Shown here in pieces: positions 8,698-17,578 of a stretch of DNA of 64,000 nt (position 1 is its first letter; every line of letters starts with the position of its first letter). The notes beneath the pieces are model-generated. The model made no database searches, was not told the origin of the DNA, and worked only from the letters and a program-made list of their open reading frames with translations. Where the stretch lies: assembly GCA_951828535.1 (NCBI GenBank), contig OX639990.1, positions 3,025,300 to 3,089,299 of the forward strand, in the 5' to 3' direction. The DNA is from an uncultured Candidatus Entotheonella sp. Lineage in GTDB: Bacteria > Tectomicrobia > Entotheonellia > Entotheonellales > Entotheonellaceae. A program made the position numbers and the translations under genes.

Positions 8698-11061
8698 ATG
8701 CCCTTACCCGTTCAGAATTCGACAGCCACAGATGCGGTGCTGTTCGGGCACGACCCGACGCCGCGACTGGTCGCGCTGCATCCGTTGCGGCAAGGGAATG
8801 GTGCCGATCAAGCCCTGATGCGGGTGTATCAACGCGGTGAGTCGGACGGCGGGCTGGCCGTGGAAGACGTTCCTTATTACCCCTTCCTGTTTCTTACCGA
8901 CCTGCAAGCGTTGCGCGGCTTTCCGCGCCAGCGCTTTCGTTGCCAGACGCTGCAGGGCCGGCATGCCTACCGGTATCTTGTCGTGTTCGACACCTGGTCG
9001 GCCTATCACGACGCCGTGCGGCACCTGCAAGCGCAGGAGGATGCCCGCCTCTACCGCATCGCCAACCCAACGCAGCAGTACCTCATGCAAAGCGGCAGAA
9101 CGCTGTTCAAGGACATGGCGTTCGACGACCTGCATCGCATGCAGCTCGACATCGAAGTGGTGTCAAAGCCGGGAACGTTCCCGCACGCCCAACGGCCCGA
9201 GGATCGTATCGTCATCATTGCGCTGAGCGACAACCGCGGCTGGCACGAGATCATCGACGCGCGCGGGCTATCCGAGAAGGAGATGCTTGAGCAGTTGGTG
9301 CGAACGATTCGTGAGCGCGACCCGGACATCATCGAAGGGCACAACATCTACGCCTTCGACCTGGCCTACATCACGGCCCGATGCGCCCGGCACGGCGTTG
9401 TCTTCGCCGTGGGCCGCGACGGCTCGGCGCCGCGCACGTTCGGCGCCGCCATGCGGTTTGCCGAGCGCTCGGTGGACCTGCCCGCGGTGGACATCGCCGG
9501 GCGGCACGTCATCGACACGTACTTGCAGGTGATGGCCTTCGACGTGTTCAAGCGCGACCTGCCGGGCTACGGCCTGAAAGCCGCGGCGCGCTATTTCCGC
9601 CTGCAAGCGGACGACCGGACCTACGTGAAGGGGGAGGAGATTGCGCAGACCTGGCACCGCGAACCGGAGCGTCTCATCGAGTACGCCCACCATGACGTAG
9701 TGGAGACCGAACGGCTGGCCCGCCTGCTCTCCGGCTCGGCGTTCTACCTCACCCGAATGGTGCCGATGCCCTACGGACAGGTCGCCCGCACCGGACCCGC
9801 CGCCAAGATCGAGGCACTCATGGTGCGCGCCTATCTGCGGCAGAAGCACGCCCTGCCGAGCGGCAGCGGCGGCGGCGGCCGGCACATGCGCGGCGGCTAC
9901 GTGAACATCTTCGCCACTGGCGTCGTCGGCCCCATTATCTACGCCGACGTGGAAAGCCTGTACCCGTCGATCATGCTGAACTACGACGTACATCCCGAAA
10001 CGGATGACCTGGGACTCTTCCAGGTTCTGCTGCAGCGCCTCACCGACCTGCGTCTGGACGCCAAGCAGCGCATGCAGGCGGCCACCCGGCGCGCGGACGC
10101 CAGCGCCCTGGACGCGCAACAGAGTTCCTATAAGATATTGATCAACAGTTTCTATGGGCAACTCGGTTTTAGCGTTGCGCTGTTCAACGATTTCGCTGCC
10201 GCGGACCGTGTTGCCCGTATCGGGCAGGAGATCATCCGGCAAGTCATGGGCGCCATCCGCGCGGGCGGCGGCAGGGTGGTCGAGGTAGACACCGACGGTG
10301 TTTTGTTCGTGCCGCCGGCCAGCGTCGAGGGTGAAGAGGCCGAACGGGCCTTTGTTGATGTCATCAATCAGCAGATACCGCCCGGTATCCACCTGGGCTA
10401 TGACGGACGTTTCCGCCGCATGCTGTCGTACAAGGTCAAGAACTACGCCCTGCTCACGTATGACGGCCGGGTGCAGTGCAAGGGCTCGTCCCTGGTGTCG
10501 CGGGCCATGGAGCCCTTTGGCCGGCGCTTTGTTCTGGAGGCCATTGGCCTGCTGCTGGCCGAGGACGTGCAGGGGCTGCACGATCTGTACGTGGCAACGC
10601 GGGCGCGGCTCTTGCGGCACGAGTGGAGTGTGGAGGATTTCGCCCGCACCGAAACGCTGAAGGAAAATGAGGCGCAGTACTTGGCCGACGTGACAGCCAA
10701 GCGGCGTTCGCGGGCGGCGGCCTACGAACTGGCCATCGCCCGCGAACGCGAGACCGGGCAGGCGGTGCGCAAGGGCGAGCAGATCGCCTACTACGTGACC
10801 GGCAGCGGCGCACACGTCACCGCCTTCGACAACGCGCGTCTGGCGTCGGCCTGGAACCCGGCGCAACCCGATGAGAACACGGATTATTATCTGCGGCGCC
10901 TCGACGAGTGCGCGCGCAAGTTCGCCGTGTTCTTCCATGCCGACGACTTTGCGCGCGTTTTTTCCCTCGACGACCTGTTTGGATTCACGCCGCACGGCAG
11001 GGAACTGCAAACGAACTGGCGGGCCGCCGAATCCCGAACGGACGCCTCAATTCCCGTGTAA
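8698..11061 (+). CDS. polB: Family B DNA polymerase (Pol II type)
   Basis: 787 residues, close to E. coli Pol II. The proofreading exonuclease is intact: Exo I DIE (Asp151, Glu153), Exo II HNIYAFD (Asn216, Asp221) and Exo III YAHHD (Asp333). Polymerase motif A is DVESLYPSI from Asp417, motif B is KILINSFYG from Lys479, and motif C is VDTDG with Asp531 and Asp533. The stretch between motifs A and B is compact. Known role of the family: translesion and repair synthesis with replication restart. A sulfatase-fold gene starts 15 bases downstream and is probably cotranscribed. All catalytic carboxylates are present, so an active enzyme is expected. Confidence 0.95.
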   Translation: MPLPVQNSTATDAVLFGHDPTPRLVALHPLRQGNGADQALMRVYQRGESDGGLAVEDVPYYPFLFLTDLQALRGFPRQRFRCQTLQGRHAYRYLVVFDTWSAYHDAVRHLQAQEDARLYRIANPTQQYLMQSGRTLFKDMAFDDLHRMQLDIEVVSKPGTFPHAQRPEDRIVIIALSDNRGWHEIIDARGLSEKEMLEQLVRTIRERDPDIIEGHNIYAFDLAYITARCARHGVVFAVGRDGSAPRTFGAAMRFAERSVDLPAVDIAGRHVIDTYLQVMAFDVFKRDLPGYGLKAAARYFRLQADDRTYVKGEEIAQTWHREPERLIEYAHHDVVETERLARLLSGSAFYLTRMVPMPYGQVARTGPAAKIEALMVRAYLRQKHALPSGSGGGGRHMRGGYVNIFATGVVGPIIYADVESLYPSIMLNYDVHPETDDLGLFQVLLQRLTDLRLDAKQRMQAATRRADASALDAQQSSYKILINSFYGQLGFSVALFNDFAAADRVARIGQEIIRQVMGAIRAGGGRVVEVDTDGVLFVPPASVEGEEAERAFVDVINQQIPPGIHLGYDGRFRRMLSYKVKNYALLTYDGRVQCKGSSLVSRAMEPFGRRFVLEAIGLLLAEDVQGLHDLYVATRARLLRHEWSVEDFARTETLKENEAQYLADVTAKRRSRAAAYELAIARERETGQAVRKGEQIAYYVTGSGAHVTAFDNARLASAWNPAQPDENTDYYLRRLDECARKFAVFFHADDFARVFSLDDLFGFTPHGRELQTNWRAAESRTDASIPV

Positions 11062-11076
11062 CTGAGAAGGCGGCGC

Positions 11077-12465
11077 ATGGACACCCCGAAGAACATCGTG
11101 CTGCTGGTAGCCGACAGCCTGCGTTGGGACTCCGTGCACGCCGGGGACGACCATCGCCTGCCATACACGGCGGCCCGGGCCATACGGTTTGACCAAGCGC
11201 GCTCGGGCGGCTGCTGGACGTTGCCCGCCACGGCTTCGATGTTCACCGGCCTGATGCCCCACGAGCACGGCGCCACCGGACAAACGCGCGACATTTACCA
11301 GCACGTGCCCCGCCTGCCCGAACGCCTGCGCACCCTCGGATACCGTACCCACATGGTAACGGCCAACGTGGTGACCACCGATATTTTCGGCCTCAGCCGC
11401 GGCTTCGAGACCGTTGACCGCATCTGGCATCTGGTGCCGGCGCGGCATAAGAGCCTGCTCGGTGTCCTGGCACTGATCGGCAAGCCACGCCTGCGCCGCA
11501 AGCTGCTCTCCAAGGACTTGCTGCTGGGCAGCCTCAGCAAGGACCTGCAAGCCGCCGAGGTGTGGCTGCAATCGACCATGCAGGCCGTTTTCGAGCGCAC
11601 GCGGGCAATCCTGCGGGCCAACGAGAGCCGTGGGGCACGCACCTTTCTGTTCCTCAACCTGATGGAGTCGCATTTCCCGTATCACATCGGCGATCAGTTC
11701 AGCACCTCGGCAGCGGGGTATTGGAACAAGGCACGGGAGTTGTACAGCCTGTATCACCTGGTGAATCAGACGCGGCTGCTGGGCAAGAAGGACTACATCC
11801 GGCCAGACATGCTGGCGTTGTTGCGGCGGCGTCAGCGGCGGGCGTGGGAGCGCATGGCGCCGGATATGGACGCGTTCATTCAGGAGATGCGGGAACAGCA
11901 CGAGAGCCTGGTGGTGTTTGCCTCGGACCACGGGGACAACTTTGGCGAGCAGGGCTGGCAGTACCATTTTTCCAACGTCAACGACGCCGGGAATCGCGTG
12001 CCGTTGTTCTGGCTGTCCCCCAATGGCGGGACGCCGCGCATCGAGCACCAGCCCGTGTCGGCGCGGGACATCTTTGGCTCCGTGCTGCGGGCCGCTGGGG
12101 ACCGCGACTCGACGCTGGTGTCGCTGCCGGACGAACCCTGGCGGTCGGTGCCGATTATGCAATCCTACTGGTACAACAACCGTGGCCGCACGCACGCGCG
12201 GTTTCGCTACAACCAATTCGCCTTCGTGGCGGCGGAGCAGCGATACCTGTACCGGAGCGATGGCTGGTACAGCGCCCCCATCACGCGGCAGGACGAGCCG
12301 GAGCCGGCGTTTCAGGCCATGGATGCAGGGGTCGACCCGCTGCACGAGGGGGTGGCCGAGGCCGACCGCCTGGCGTATCTGCGGGGGGCCTTCGCGGATT
12401 TTTGCACCTTCTCCGACCGGGTGATGCGCAACGCCCGGGTGGGCGACGGCGCGCGGCAGGGCTAG
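11077..12465 (+). CDS. Alkaline phosphatase/sulfatase-superfamily hydrolase
   Basis: 462 residues. The N-terminal VADSLRWD (Asp13) and the later FASDHGDNFGEQG are the metal-binding motifs of the superfamily. The nucleophile segment is CWTLPATASMFTG (46-58). Aligned to the sulfatase signature CxPSR...TG, the position of the formylglycine Cys is Thr48 and the Arg is Thr52. A formylglycine sulfatase is therefore unlikely; a Thr-nucleophile phospho- or transferase-type member is more likely. No signal peptide is seen. It starts 15 bases after polB, after a GAGAAGGCGG ribosome binding site, suggesting coupling, though no functional link is known. Confidence 0.8.
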   Translation: MDTPKNIVLLVADSLRWDSVHAGDDHRLPYTAARAIRFDQARSGGCWTLPATASMFTGLMPHEHGATGQTRDIYQHVPRLPERLRTLGYRTHMVTANVVTTDIFGLSRGFETVDRIWHLVPARHKSLLGVLALIGKPRLRRKLLSKDLLLGSLSKDLQAAEVWLQSTMQAVFERTRAILRANESRGARTFLFLNLMESHFPYHIGDQFSTSAAGYWNKARELYSLYHLVNQTRLLGKKDYIRPDMLALLRRRQRRAWERMAPDMDAFIQEMREQHESLVVFASDHGDNFGEQGWQYHFSNVNDAGNRVPLFWLSPNGGTPRIEHQPVSARDIFGSVLRAAGDRDSTLVSLPDEPWRSVPIMQSYWYNNRGRTHARFRYNQFAFVAAEQRYLYRSDGWYSAPITRQDEPEPAFQAMDAGVDPLHEGVAEADRLAYLRGAFADFCTFSDRVMRNARVGDGARQG

Positions 12466-12484
12466 AGCATTTCCGCATCAAGCT

Positions 12485-12575
12485 GTAGGTCGGATGAGCA
12501 CAGCGTAATCCGACATTCCACTGGCGCCCCGCAAGCTACTGCTGTCGGGTTACGCCTACGGCCAACCCGACCCAC
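12485..12575. repeat. Dispersed palindromic repeat, copy 1
   Basis: A 91-base element beginning GTAGGTCGG and ending CCCGACCCAC. It contains two internal hairpin arms, GTCGGAT...ATCCGAC and GTCGGGTTA...CAACCCGAC. A second copy with the same architecture lies at 40261-40350. Both sit in gene-free gaps. This is a non-coding palindromic element of MITE/REP type. Confidence 0.8.
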
Positions 12576-12637
12576 TTGAAGCCGCCGGTCCGCACATGAT
12601 TCAATTCGGTACAGAAATGCTTTAGGTGACCGGTAGG

Positions 12638-13675
12638 CTACGACGGCAGATCGGGCCAGTCGGCCATCGCGGTGGTGGACTGCACCCGGTGCATGCCGGC
12701 ATTGGCGAAGCGTTGGTACGCCGCGTCGGCGTCATCGGTGAAGTCGATCACACCCGGCACCACCACCGGCGAGGTGCAATCCTCCAGCAGATAGACCTTC
12801 CGAGCCAACGCCGGGTCCAGCGCCTCGATGTCGTCGAGCAGATCGGCGACAGTCCACGCCACGCAATGGCTCTTGGCCTGCCCGGCGATGATCAGCGCGT
12901 CGAATTCCAGCAGCTTGCCGACCAAACGGCCGTTCTTTTGGGCGATGGCCTGCCCGTCCGGGTTGTCCAGAACCTCGGGCCGCAGCACGGAGTAGTTCTC
13001 GGTGAGCGGGTTGCCGCCCTTGATCTCGAAGCCCGTTTGGCTGTGGCGTGCGAGGTTGTGGAAGAACAGCGCTTCCTCCACCGCCGAAACCAGGCAGTGA
13101 CCGATGCCGCCCAGAATCGAGTGGTAGGGCCAGATCATCAACAGGTATTTGCCCGAATCGCTCAGCTTGCGGCAGTAGTGCAGCAAGTGCCGCTGCAAGG
13201 TATCAACGTCGCCGCCCGATACGCTGTCGGCGACCACCGGATTCACCTTCCAGACACCGTTTTCAACGTCATCGAGCGATACCGGCGTCAGCGGCTGCGG
13301 ATGTTCGCCGGCCGCATTGACCAGGAACACCGGGTGGAAGATCTGCATGGCGGTGTGGGTGTCGAGGGTGGGATGGATTTCGGTGATCGACGCCAGGTTG
13401 CGGTAGATGAAGGCGCACAAGCGAGCATTGTCTTCAACGGCGCCGCGTCCCGAACGCCCGCCGACGAACAGCTCGAAATCCGGCAGGCAGAAGGTGTTTT
13501 GCACGTCGATGGCCAGCAGGCAAACGCGCTTCTCGTCCGCAGCCGCAGGCGCGATGCGGTGCTGTTTGGCCCAGGCCGACGCCTGCCCGGCGCGGTCTCC
13601 GTACGGCACGCGCCAGACCTGGCCCACCGTGTCGGGATCGAAATGTTCCGGGATGGGGAGCTCACGCCAGTTCAT
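12638..13675 (-). CDS. Isochorismatase-fold hydrolase (nicotinamidase-like)
   Basis: 345 residues using the ATG at 13675, seven bases after GGAGGG; an in-frame ATG 15 bases upstream has no such site. The cysteine-hydrolase triad region is visible: Asp57 in LAIDVQNTF, a basic residue in FEIKGGNP, and Cys271 in AKSHCVAW. IWPYHSILGG matches the metal/substrate loop of nicotinamidases. It is longer than typical (~200 residues) because of an N-terminal extension and inserts around residues 80-170. Substrate is unknown. It is transcribed away from the PyrE-like gene. Confidence 0.8.
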   Translation of the reverse strand: MNWRELPIPEHFDPDTVGQVWRVPYGDRAGQASAWAKQHRIAPAAADEKRVCLLAIDVQNTFCLPDFELFVGGRSGRGAVEDNARLCAFIYRNLASITEIHPTLDTHTAMQIFHPVFLVNAAGEHPQPLTPVSLDDVENGVWKVNPVVADSVSGGDVDTLQRHLLHYCRKLSDSGKYLLMIWPYHSILGGIGHCLVSAVEEALFFHNLARHSQTGFEIKGGNPLTENYSVLRPEVLDNPDGQAIAQKNGRLVGKLLEFDALIIAGQAKSHCVAWTVADLLDDIEALDPALARKVYLLEDCTSPVVVPGVIDFTDDADAAYQRFANAGMHRVQSTTAMADWPDLPS

Positions 13676-13767
13676 GCTTGTGCCCTCCATTGAATGGGTG
13701 GTCTTCCTGTGATAAGAGTAACCTCTTCATACCCGAATATTGCCTCACAATGAAAGGATCGTGTTAG

Positions 13768-14421
13768 ATGGCCTCAGGAGACGAGCGGGTAGCCAACTTG
13801 TGGCTGGCCGAGGAACTCTGGAATCTCGGCGGCGTGCAGTTTGGCGACTTTTCTCTCGGGGAAACCGTCGTGAACTCGCCGGTGTACGTCAATCTGCGCC
13901 GGCTGATCAGCAACCCCCAGGCGCTGCGGCGCGCCGCCGAGGTCATGCTGGCAGAGGCGCAGACCCTCCAGGCCATGCGGCATCCGCACCTGGCGTCCTA
14001 CGATCTCGTTGCCGGTATCCCCTTTGGCGGCCTCCACCTGGCCACGGCGTTCTCACTGATCTCCGGAACGCCGCTGATCTACGTCAAGCCCACCCACAAC
14101 GGCCAGGCCGGCATCATCGAAGGCGTCTACGAGGTGGGGCAGCGCGTACTCATCATTGACGACTTGGTGACAGGCGGTCGGAGCATCGCGCATACCACCT
14201 CGACCCTACAGCAGGAGGGCCTGTTGCTGCGTGATGCGCTGGTTCTGCTTGACCGTCAGGAGGGCGGCCAGGCGCGCTTGAAACATCTTGGGGTCAACCT
14301 GGTGTCGATCCTAACGCTGGAGGCCGTCCTGAACTACCTCGGTGAGAGCCAAAAACTCCCTGAAGAGTGGTATCACAAAAGCCTGGTGTACCTGCAGGAG
14401 CAGCGCCGGAGCGACCCTTAG
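13768..14421 (+). CDS. Orotate phosphoribosyltransferase-like protein (PRTase type I)
   Basis: 217 residues. The PRPP-binding motif VLIIDDLVTGGRS (127-139) and VAGIPFGG near residue 81 are the OPRTase pattern, and GIIEG precedes the PRPP loop as in PyrE. The catalytic-loop segment reads YVKPTHNGQ where PyrE usually has an R-K-x-x-K-x-H-G pattern, so the catalytic loop is altered. No other pyrimidine genes are nearby. It ends with a four-base overlap with the convergent phosphatase gene. It may be a divergent PyrE or another nucleobase PRTase. Confidence 0.75.
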   Translation: MASGDERVANLWLAEELWNLGGVQFGDFSLGETVVNSPVYVNLRRLISNPQALRRAAEVMLAEAQTLQAMRHPHLASYDLVAGIPFGGLHLATAFSLISGTPLIYVKPTHNGQAGIIEGVYEVGQRVLIIDDLVTGGRSIAHTTSTLQQEGLLLRDALVLLDRQEGGQARLKHLGVNLVSILTLEAVLNYLGESQKLPEEWYHKSLVYLQEQRRSDP

Positions 14422-15227
14422 GCGGTCTGTTCCGAGGGTTCGTGGCCGCCGAACAGGCCGGGGACATCAAGTTGCCGGTTGTGGCACAGCAGGTAGCCCT
14501 GCGGCTCGTTGGCGTCCAGCGGGCGCCCGAGGCGGTCCAGCACGCAGCCGCCGGCGCGCTGCACCAGGAGCGTCGCGGCGGCCACGTCCCAGGTCTTGAC
14601 ACGGTTGCGGCGGCGACCGTAGACGTATCCTTCCGCCGCGCCCTTGGCCACCAGGCACATGTTCAGTGCCACCGAACCGCCGATGCGAAACATCTGCTTC
14701 ATGCCGTGTGCCCACTCCACGGCAAAGAGATGCCGCCTTAGGGCGTCGCGCGGCGAGTAATCGAGGATCAGGCGCGCCTGCGCGATGTCGGCGATATCGC
14801 TGACCCGCGCCGCGTGCCCGTTGACCGTCGTTTCGCCGTCTCGCACCGCGGCGTAAAGCTCGTCCTGGAAGGGGTGGAAGACGACGCCCACGAGCGTCTC
14901 GCCGCCTTTAACCAGGGCCACCGTGACGCCGGCGAAATTCTGGCCGCGGATGTAGGACTCGGTGCCGTCGAGGGGGTCGATGATCCACGTATAGGGGGAG
15001 ACGGCGCGGCTGACGCCGGATTCTTCACTGATGATGGAATGGTCCGGGAAATAATGTTTGATGACGCCACAAATGGCCTCATCGGCCCTGCGGTCAACAT
15101 TGGTGACGACTTCCTGGCGCTCCTTGTGCTCGATTTCGAGCGGCTGATAGCGATGCTGCATCAGGACGCGGCCACCGACCTGCGCGGCTTCCTCGGCAAT
15201 TTTGCGAAACTCGGTTAGCGATGACAC
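14418..15227 (-). CDS. Inositol monophosphatase-family phosphatase (SuhB/CysQ-like)
   Basis: 269 residues from GTG 15227, which has GAGGA nine bases upstream; another in-frame GTG lies 18 bases further up. Metal-binding motifs are present: EESG, WIIDPLDGTESY, and WDVAAATLLVQRAGG. These define Mg-dependent phosphatases acting on inositol phosphate, fructose-1,6-bisphosphate, histidinol phosphate or 3'-phosphoadenosine-5'-phosphate. I cannot tell which. It overlaps the end of the PyrE-like gene by four bases, tail to tail. Confidence 0.85.
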   Translation of the reverse strand: MSSLTEFRKIAEEAAQVGGRVLMQHRYQPLEIEHKERQEVVTNVDRRADEAICGVIKHYFPDHSIISEESGVSRAVSPYTWIIDPLDGTESYIRGQNFAGVTVALVKGGETLVGVVFHPFQDELYAAVRDGETTVNGHAARVSDIADIAQARLILDYSPRDALRRHLFAVEWAHGMKQMFRIGGSVALNMCLVAKGAAEGYVYGRRRNRVKTWDVAAATLLVQRAGGCVLDRLGRPLDANEPQGYLLCHNRQLDVPGLFGGHEPSEQTA

Positions 15228-15334
15228 TTCTGAATATCCTCGCACGTGTGCAAAAAAAGCTATTGATTTGAAGGCTCACCCAGCGCGGCGGCAGAGTTCG
15301 TAAACGGCCGAGACGGAGCCAGATATGCCGCAGG

Positions 15335-15727
15335 TTAAATCCGATTCCAGCATAGGGTGATATTGGCCGGATCGAAAGCGCGCCGCAACCGATCGCCGGG
15401 TATCCTGCCAGCCAAGAAATCCTCCAGCATGCGGCGGCAACCATCTTCCAAGGGCAATCCAGGTCGTATGATCTCCGACAGAGACGTGGAGTTGACCAAC
15501 CATCTTCCCCAGTCAAATGTGTACGGGTAACCGTTCCGTTCCCAGAACCAGCGAATTCCAAGGCACGGCCCGCTTTCCCACTCCATAGCCACGATAGCCC
15601 AGCGCTCCGCCAGGCTTTTGACAACAACGACGTATGGACCTCCCACTTTGTCCCGCGGCGTATCAATCTTGAGAACCTCGCCATCATCTCGCAGCGGAAA
15701 ATTTCTGCCACAGTGCCGTCTTGCCAT
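15335..15727 (-). CDS. Small hypothetical protein downstream of mutM
   Basis: 130 residues from the ATG at 15727, seven bases after GGAGGG; the frame extends upstream into mutM but that part is a shadow. The gene starts 32 bases after the mutM stop on the same strand, so cotranscription is likely. The protein is Trp- and Arg-rich, with a central WESGPCLGIRWFWERNG and an N-terminal VVVVKSLAERWAIVAM strand. I do not recognise a family. It has no signal peptide or membrane segment. The strong ribosome binding site and operon position support a real gene. Confidence 0.6.
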   Translation of the reverse strand: MARRHCGRNFPLRDDGEVLKIDTPRDKVGGPYVVVVKSLAERWAIVAMEWESGPCLGIRWFWERNGYPYTFDWGRWLVNSTSLSEIIRPGLPLEDGCRRMLEDFLAGRIPGDRLRRAFDPANITLCWNRI

Positions 15728-15759
15728 CGCTTTACCCTCCGTTCCCTGGGGTTCTAACT

Positions 15760-16584
15760 TCAGCGTTGACACCAGGGGCAGTAAAAGCTGCTCCGCCCCG
15801 CCTGCACGATGCGCTTGATGCGGTGACCGTCGCGGGCGCACGGCTCGCCCTCGCGGCCATACACGAACAGCTCGTTCTGGAATTCACCCCGCTCGCCGTT
15901 GCTGTCAACGTAGTCCGACAGCGAGGTGCCGTGCTTGTCGATAGCGGCTTGCAGCACCTGCCGCACCGAATCGTGTAGACGCGTCCAGTGCACCGGGCGC
16001 AAACAGTCCACGGGCCGGTTCGGGCGCAACTTGGCCAGATACAGACTCTCGCTGGCGTAGATGTTGCCCACGCCGACGACCACCGCGGCGTCCATCAGGA
16101 AATTCTTGACGGGCTTGCGCGACCGTTTCGCCTGCGCCCGCAGGTAATCGCTGGTGAACGCTTCCGACAAGGGCTCCTCGCCGAGGCTGCGCAGACGTGG
16201 GTGATTCGGCAGGTCGGCCACCGTGGTGGGCAGGCACATGCCAAACCGCCGCGGGTCGTGGAAGCGCATTTCCAGGTCCGCGCCCATCTGGAAGATCAGG
16301 TGATCGTGCTTGGCGTCCTCGCTGGCGGGGGCGCCCACCCGGAGGCGTCCGCTCATGCCGAGATGGAACAGCAAGACCCGGCCGGGCTGCAAGTGGATCA
16401 GCAGGTACTTGGCGCGGCGCTCCACCCGGCTGATCGTGCGGCCCACGGCGTGTTCGTGCAGTGCCCGTGCATCCACTACATGACGAAGCTTCGCCTGCCG
16501 CACCCGGACGGCGCTGATGGTGCGTCCCACGAGTTGCTGGCTGAGACCCCGCCGGATGGTCTCCACCTCGGGCAATTCAGGCAT
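15760..16584 (-). CDS. mutM: Formamidopyrimidine-DNA glycosylase (MutM/Fpg)
   Basis: 274 residues. The N-terminus PELPEVETIRRGL gives the catalytic Pro2 and Glu3, Lys59 is the conserved H2TH-face lysine, LGMSGR holds the void-filling Met, and VGVGNIYASES is the helix-two-turn-helix. The enzyme removes 8-oxoguanine and formamidopyrimidines. The C-terminal zinc finger is abnormal: it reads PCARDGH...YCPWCQ, so the usual CxxC first pair is Cys249 and Asp252, with His254 nearby. Codons are unambiguous (TGC GCC CGC GAC GGT CAC). Zinc may bind through His254, or the finger may be zinc-independent. Confidence 0.95.
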   Translation of the reverse strand: MPELPEVETIRRGLSQQLVGRTISAVRVRQAKLRHVVDARALHEHAVGRTISRVERRAKYLLIHLQPGRVLLFHLGMSGRLRVGAPASEDAKHDHLIFQMGADLEMRFHDPRRFGMCLPTTVADLPNHPRLRSLGEEPLSEAFTSDYLRAQAKRSRKPVKNFLMDAAVVVGVGNIYASESLYLAKLRPNRPVDCLRPVHWTRLHDSVRQVLQAAIDKHGTSLSDYVDSNGERGEFQNELFVYGREGEPCARDGHRIKRIVQAGRSSFYCPWCQR

Positions 16585-16608
16585 ACTGAAACGGCTCCTC
16601 GCGTCAGG

Positions 16609-17364
16609 TTACCGTGGCGCGCTACCCAGCCAGCCGGCGGCACCCGCGTAAAGTGACACCGCGCGCCGCCAAGCGTCGGCTTCGCGGCCGTAAGGCTCGT
16701 CGGCGAAGCGGTAATCGAGCTTCCGTATGAACGATTCCAGGTCGCGCTGCAAGCGCTCGAGGCAGGCGCGTTGCGCCTTGAGGATAGCCGGCAGGTTTTC
16801 GTGACCAGGCTGCCGCGCCGCCAATCGCCGCAGGTGCGGCCAACACAGACCGACCGATGCCGCGAAAGCCTGGGACAAGGCGGGCTCGGGCCAGTCGTTC
16901 AGCAGCACTTGGACGTACAGGTCTTCCTGCTCCCCCCAGGTACGGCAGGCGGGACACGTTGGCCCCGCCTGGCACGACTCCAGCCAGTTTCGCAGACGGC
17001 GCAGGAACCGGCGCTGCTCGCTGCGCTGTCGTCTGTCGTCCGGTGCGGTGACGGGATCGATCAGCGACAGGTCGTGCCGCAGCACGTCCTGGTACAGGAT
17101 GGCCAAGCTGCCGGCGCCTTGCGGTGATTTGATGGCCATCCAGGCGTGCCAACTGCACAAGCCCTTGGCCGCTCGCCAGGCATCCCGCTGATCAACGTCG
17201 ATGACCGCCTCGTCAAGCAGCGTTTCCACGTATCGCGGATTGTTCTGCTGGGCAATTTGGCACAGCGCGCAGGCAGGCGACTGCAAAGCCTCGATGAGTG
17301 CGGCGCGCATCAGACTCTTTGCGGAGTCGGAAGCCTGGCGACTGCGGAGAAAGCGCGTGACCAT
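16609..17364 (-). CDS. Cys-rich protein with two CxxC...CxxH modules (DUF6062-like)
   Basis: 251 residues from the ATG at 17364, six bases after GGGTGGA; the longer frame reaches into the greA promoter region. Two near-identical metal-site patterns occur: Cys32-x2-Cys35 ... Cys70-x2-His73 and Cys137-x2-Cys140 ... Cys174-x2-His177. Each has 33-34 residues between the pairs, and both second halves read GLCxxH. This looks like an internal duplication of a zinc- or Fe-S-binding helical module. Similarity to DUF6062-type proteins is my recollection, not a search result. Function is unknown. It sits 25 bases upstream of mutM on the same strand. Confidence 0.7.
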   Translation of the reverse strand: MVTRFLRSRQASDSAKSLMRAALIEALQSPACALCQIAQQNNPRYVETLLDEAVIDVDQRDAWRAAKGLCSWHAWMAIKSPQGAGSLAILYQDVLRHDLSLIDPVTAPDDRRQRSEQRRFLRRLRNWLESCQAGPTCPACRTWGEQEDLYVQVLLNDWPEPALSQAFAASVGLCWPHLRRLAARQPGHENLPAILKAQRACLERLQRDLESFIRKLDYRFADEPYGREADAWRRAVSLYAGAAGWLGSAPR

Positions 17365-17578
17365 TCGGATTCCACCCACAAGCCCTGTTCGGTTGTTGTT
17401 GAAACTGGCGCGCACTGTAGCAGATCGATGGGGGGCGACACAATGCCGGATGGGCCGTAAATCCCGGTACGAAGGCGTCGATGGGTGCTTTGACACGGCC
17501 CCGTGATCGTGCGAAATTGTGTGCGCCTTCGCGTTTTTCCGTATGGATTCCAACCAACATGAGGAGACGTAACGTTTT

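Noticed and set aside
9268-11010. 580-codon minus-strand open frame
   Set aside because: Antisense to polB, whose exonuclease and polymerase motifs are all intact.
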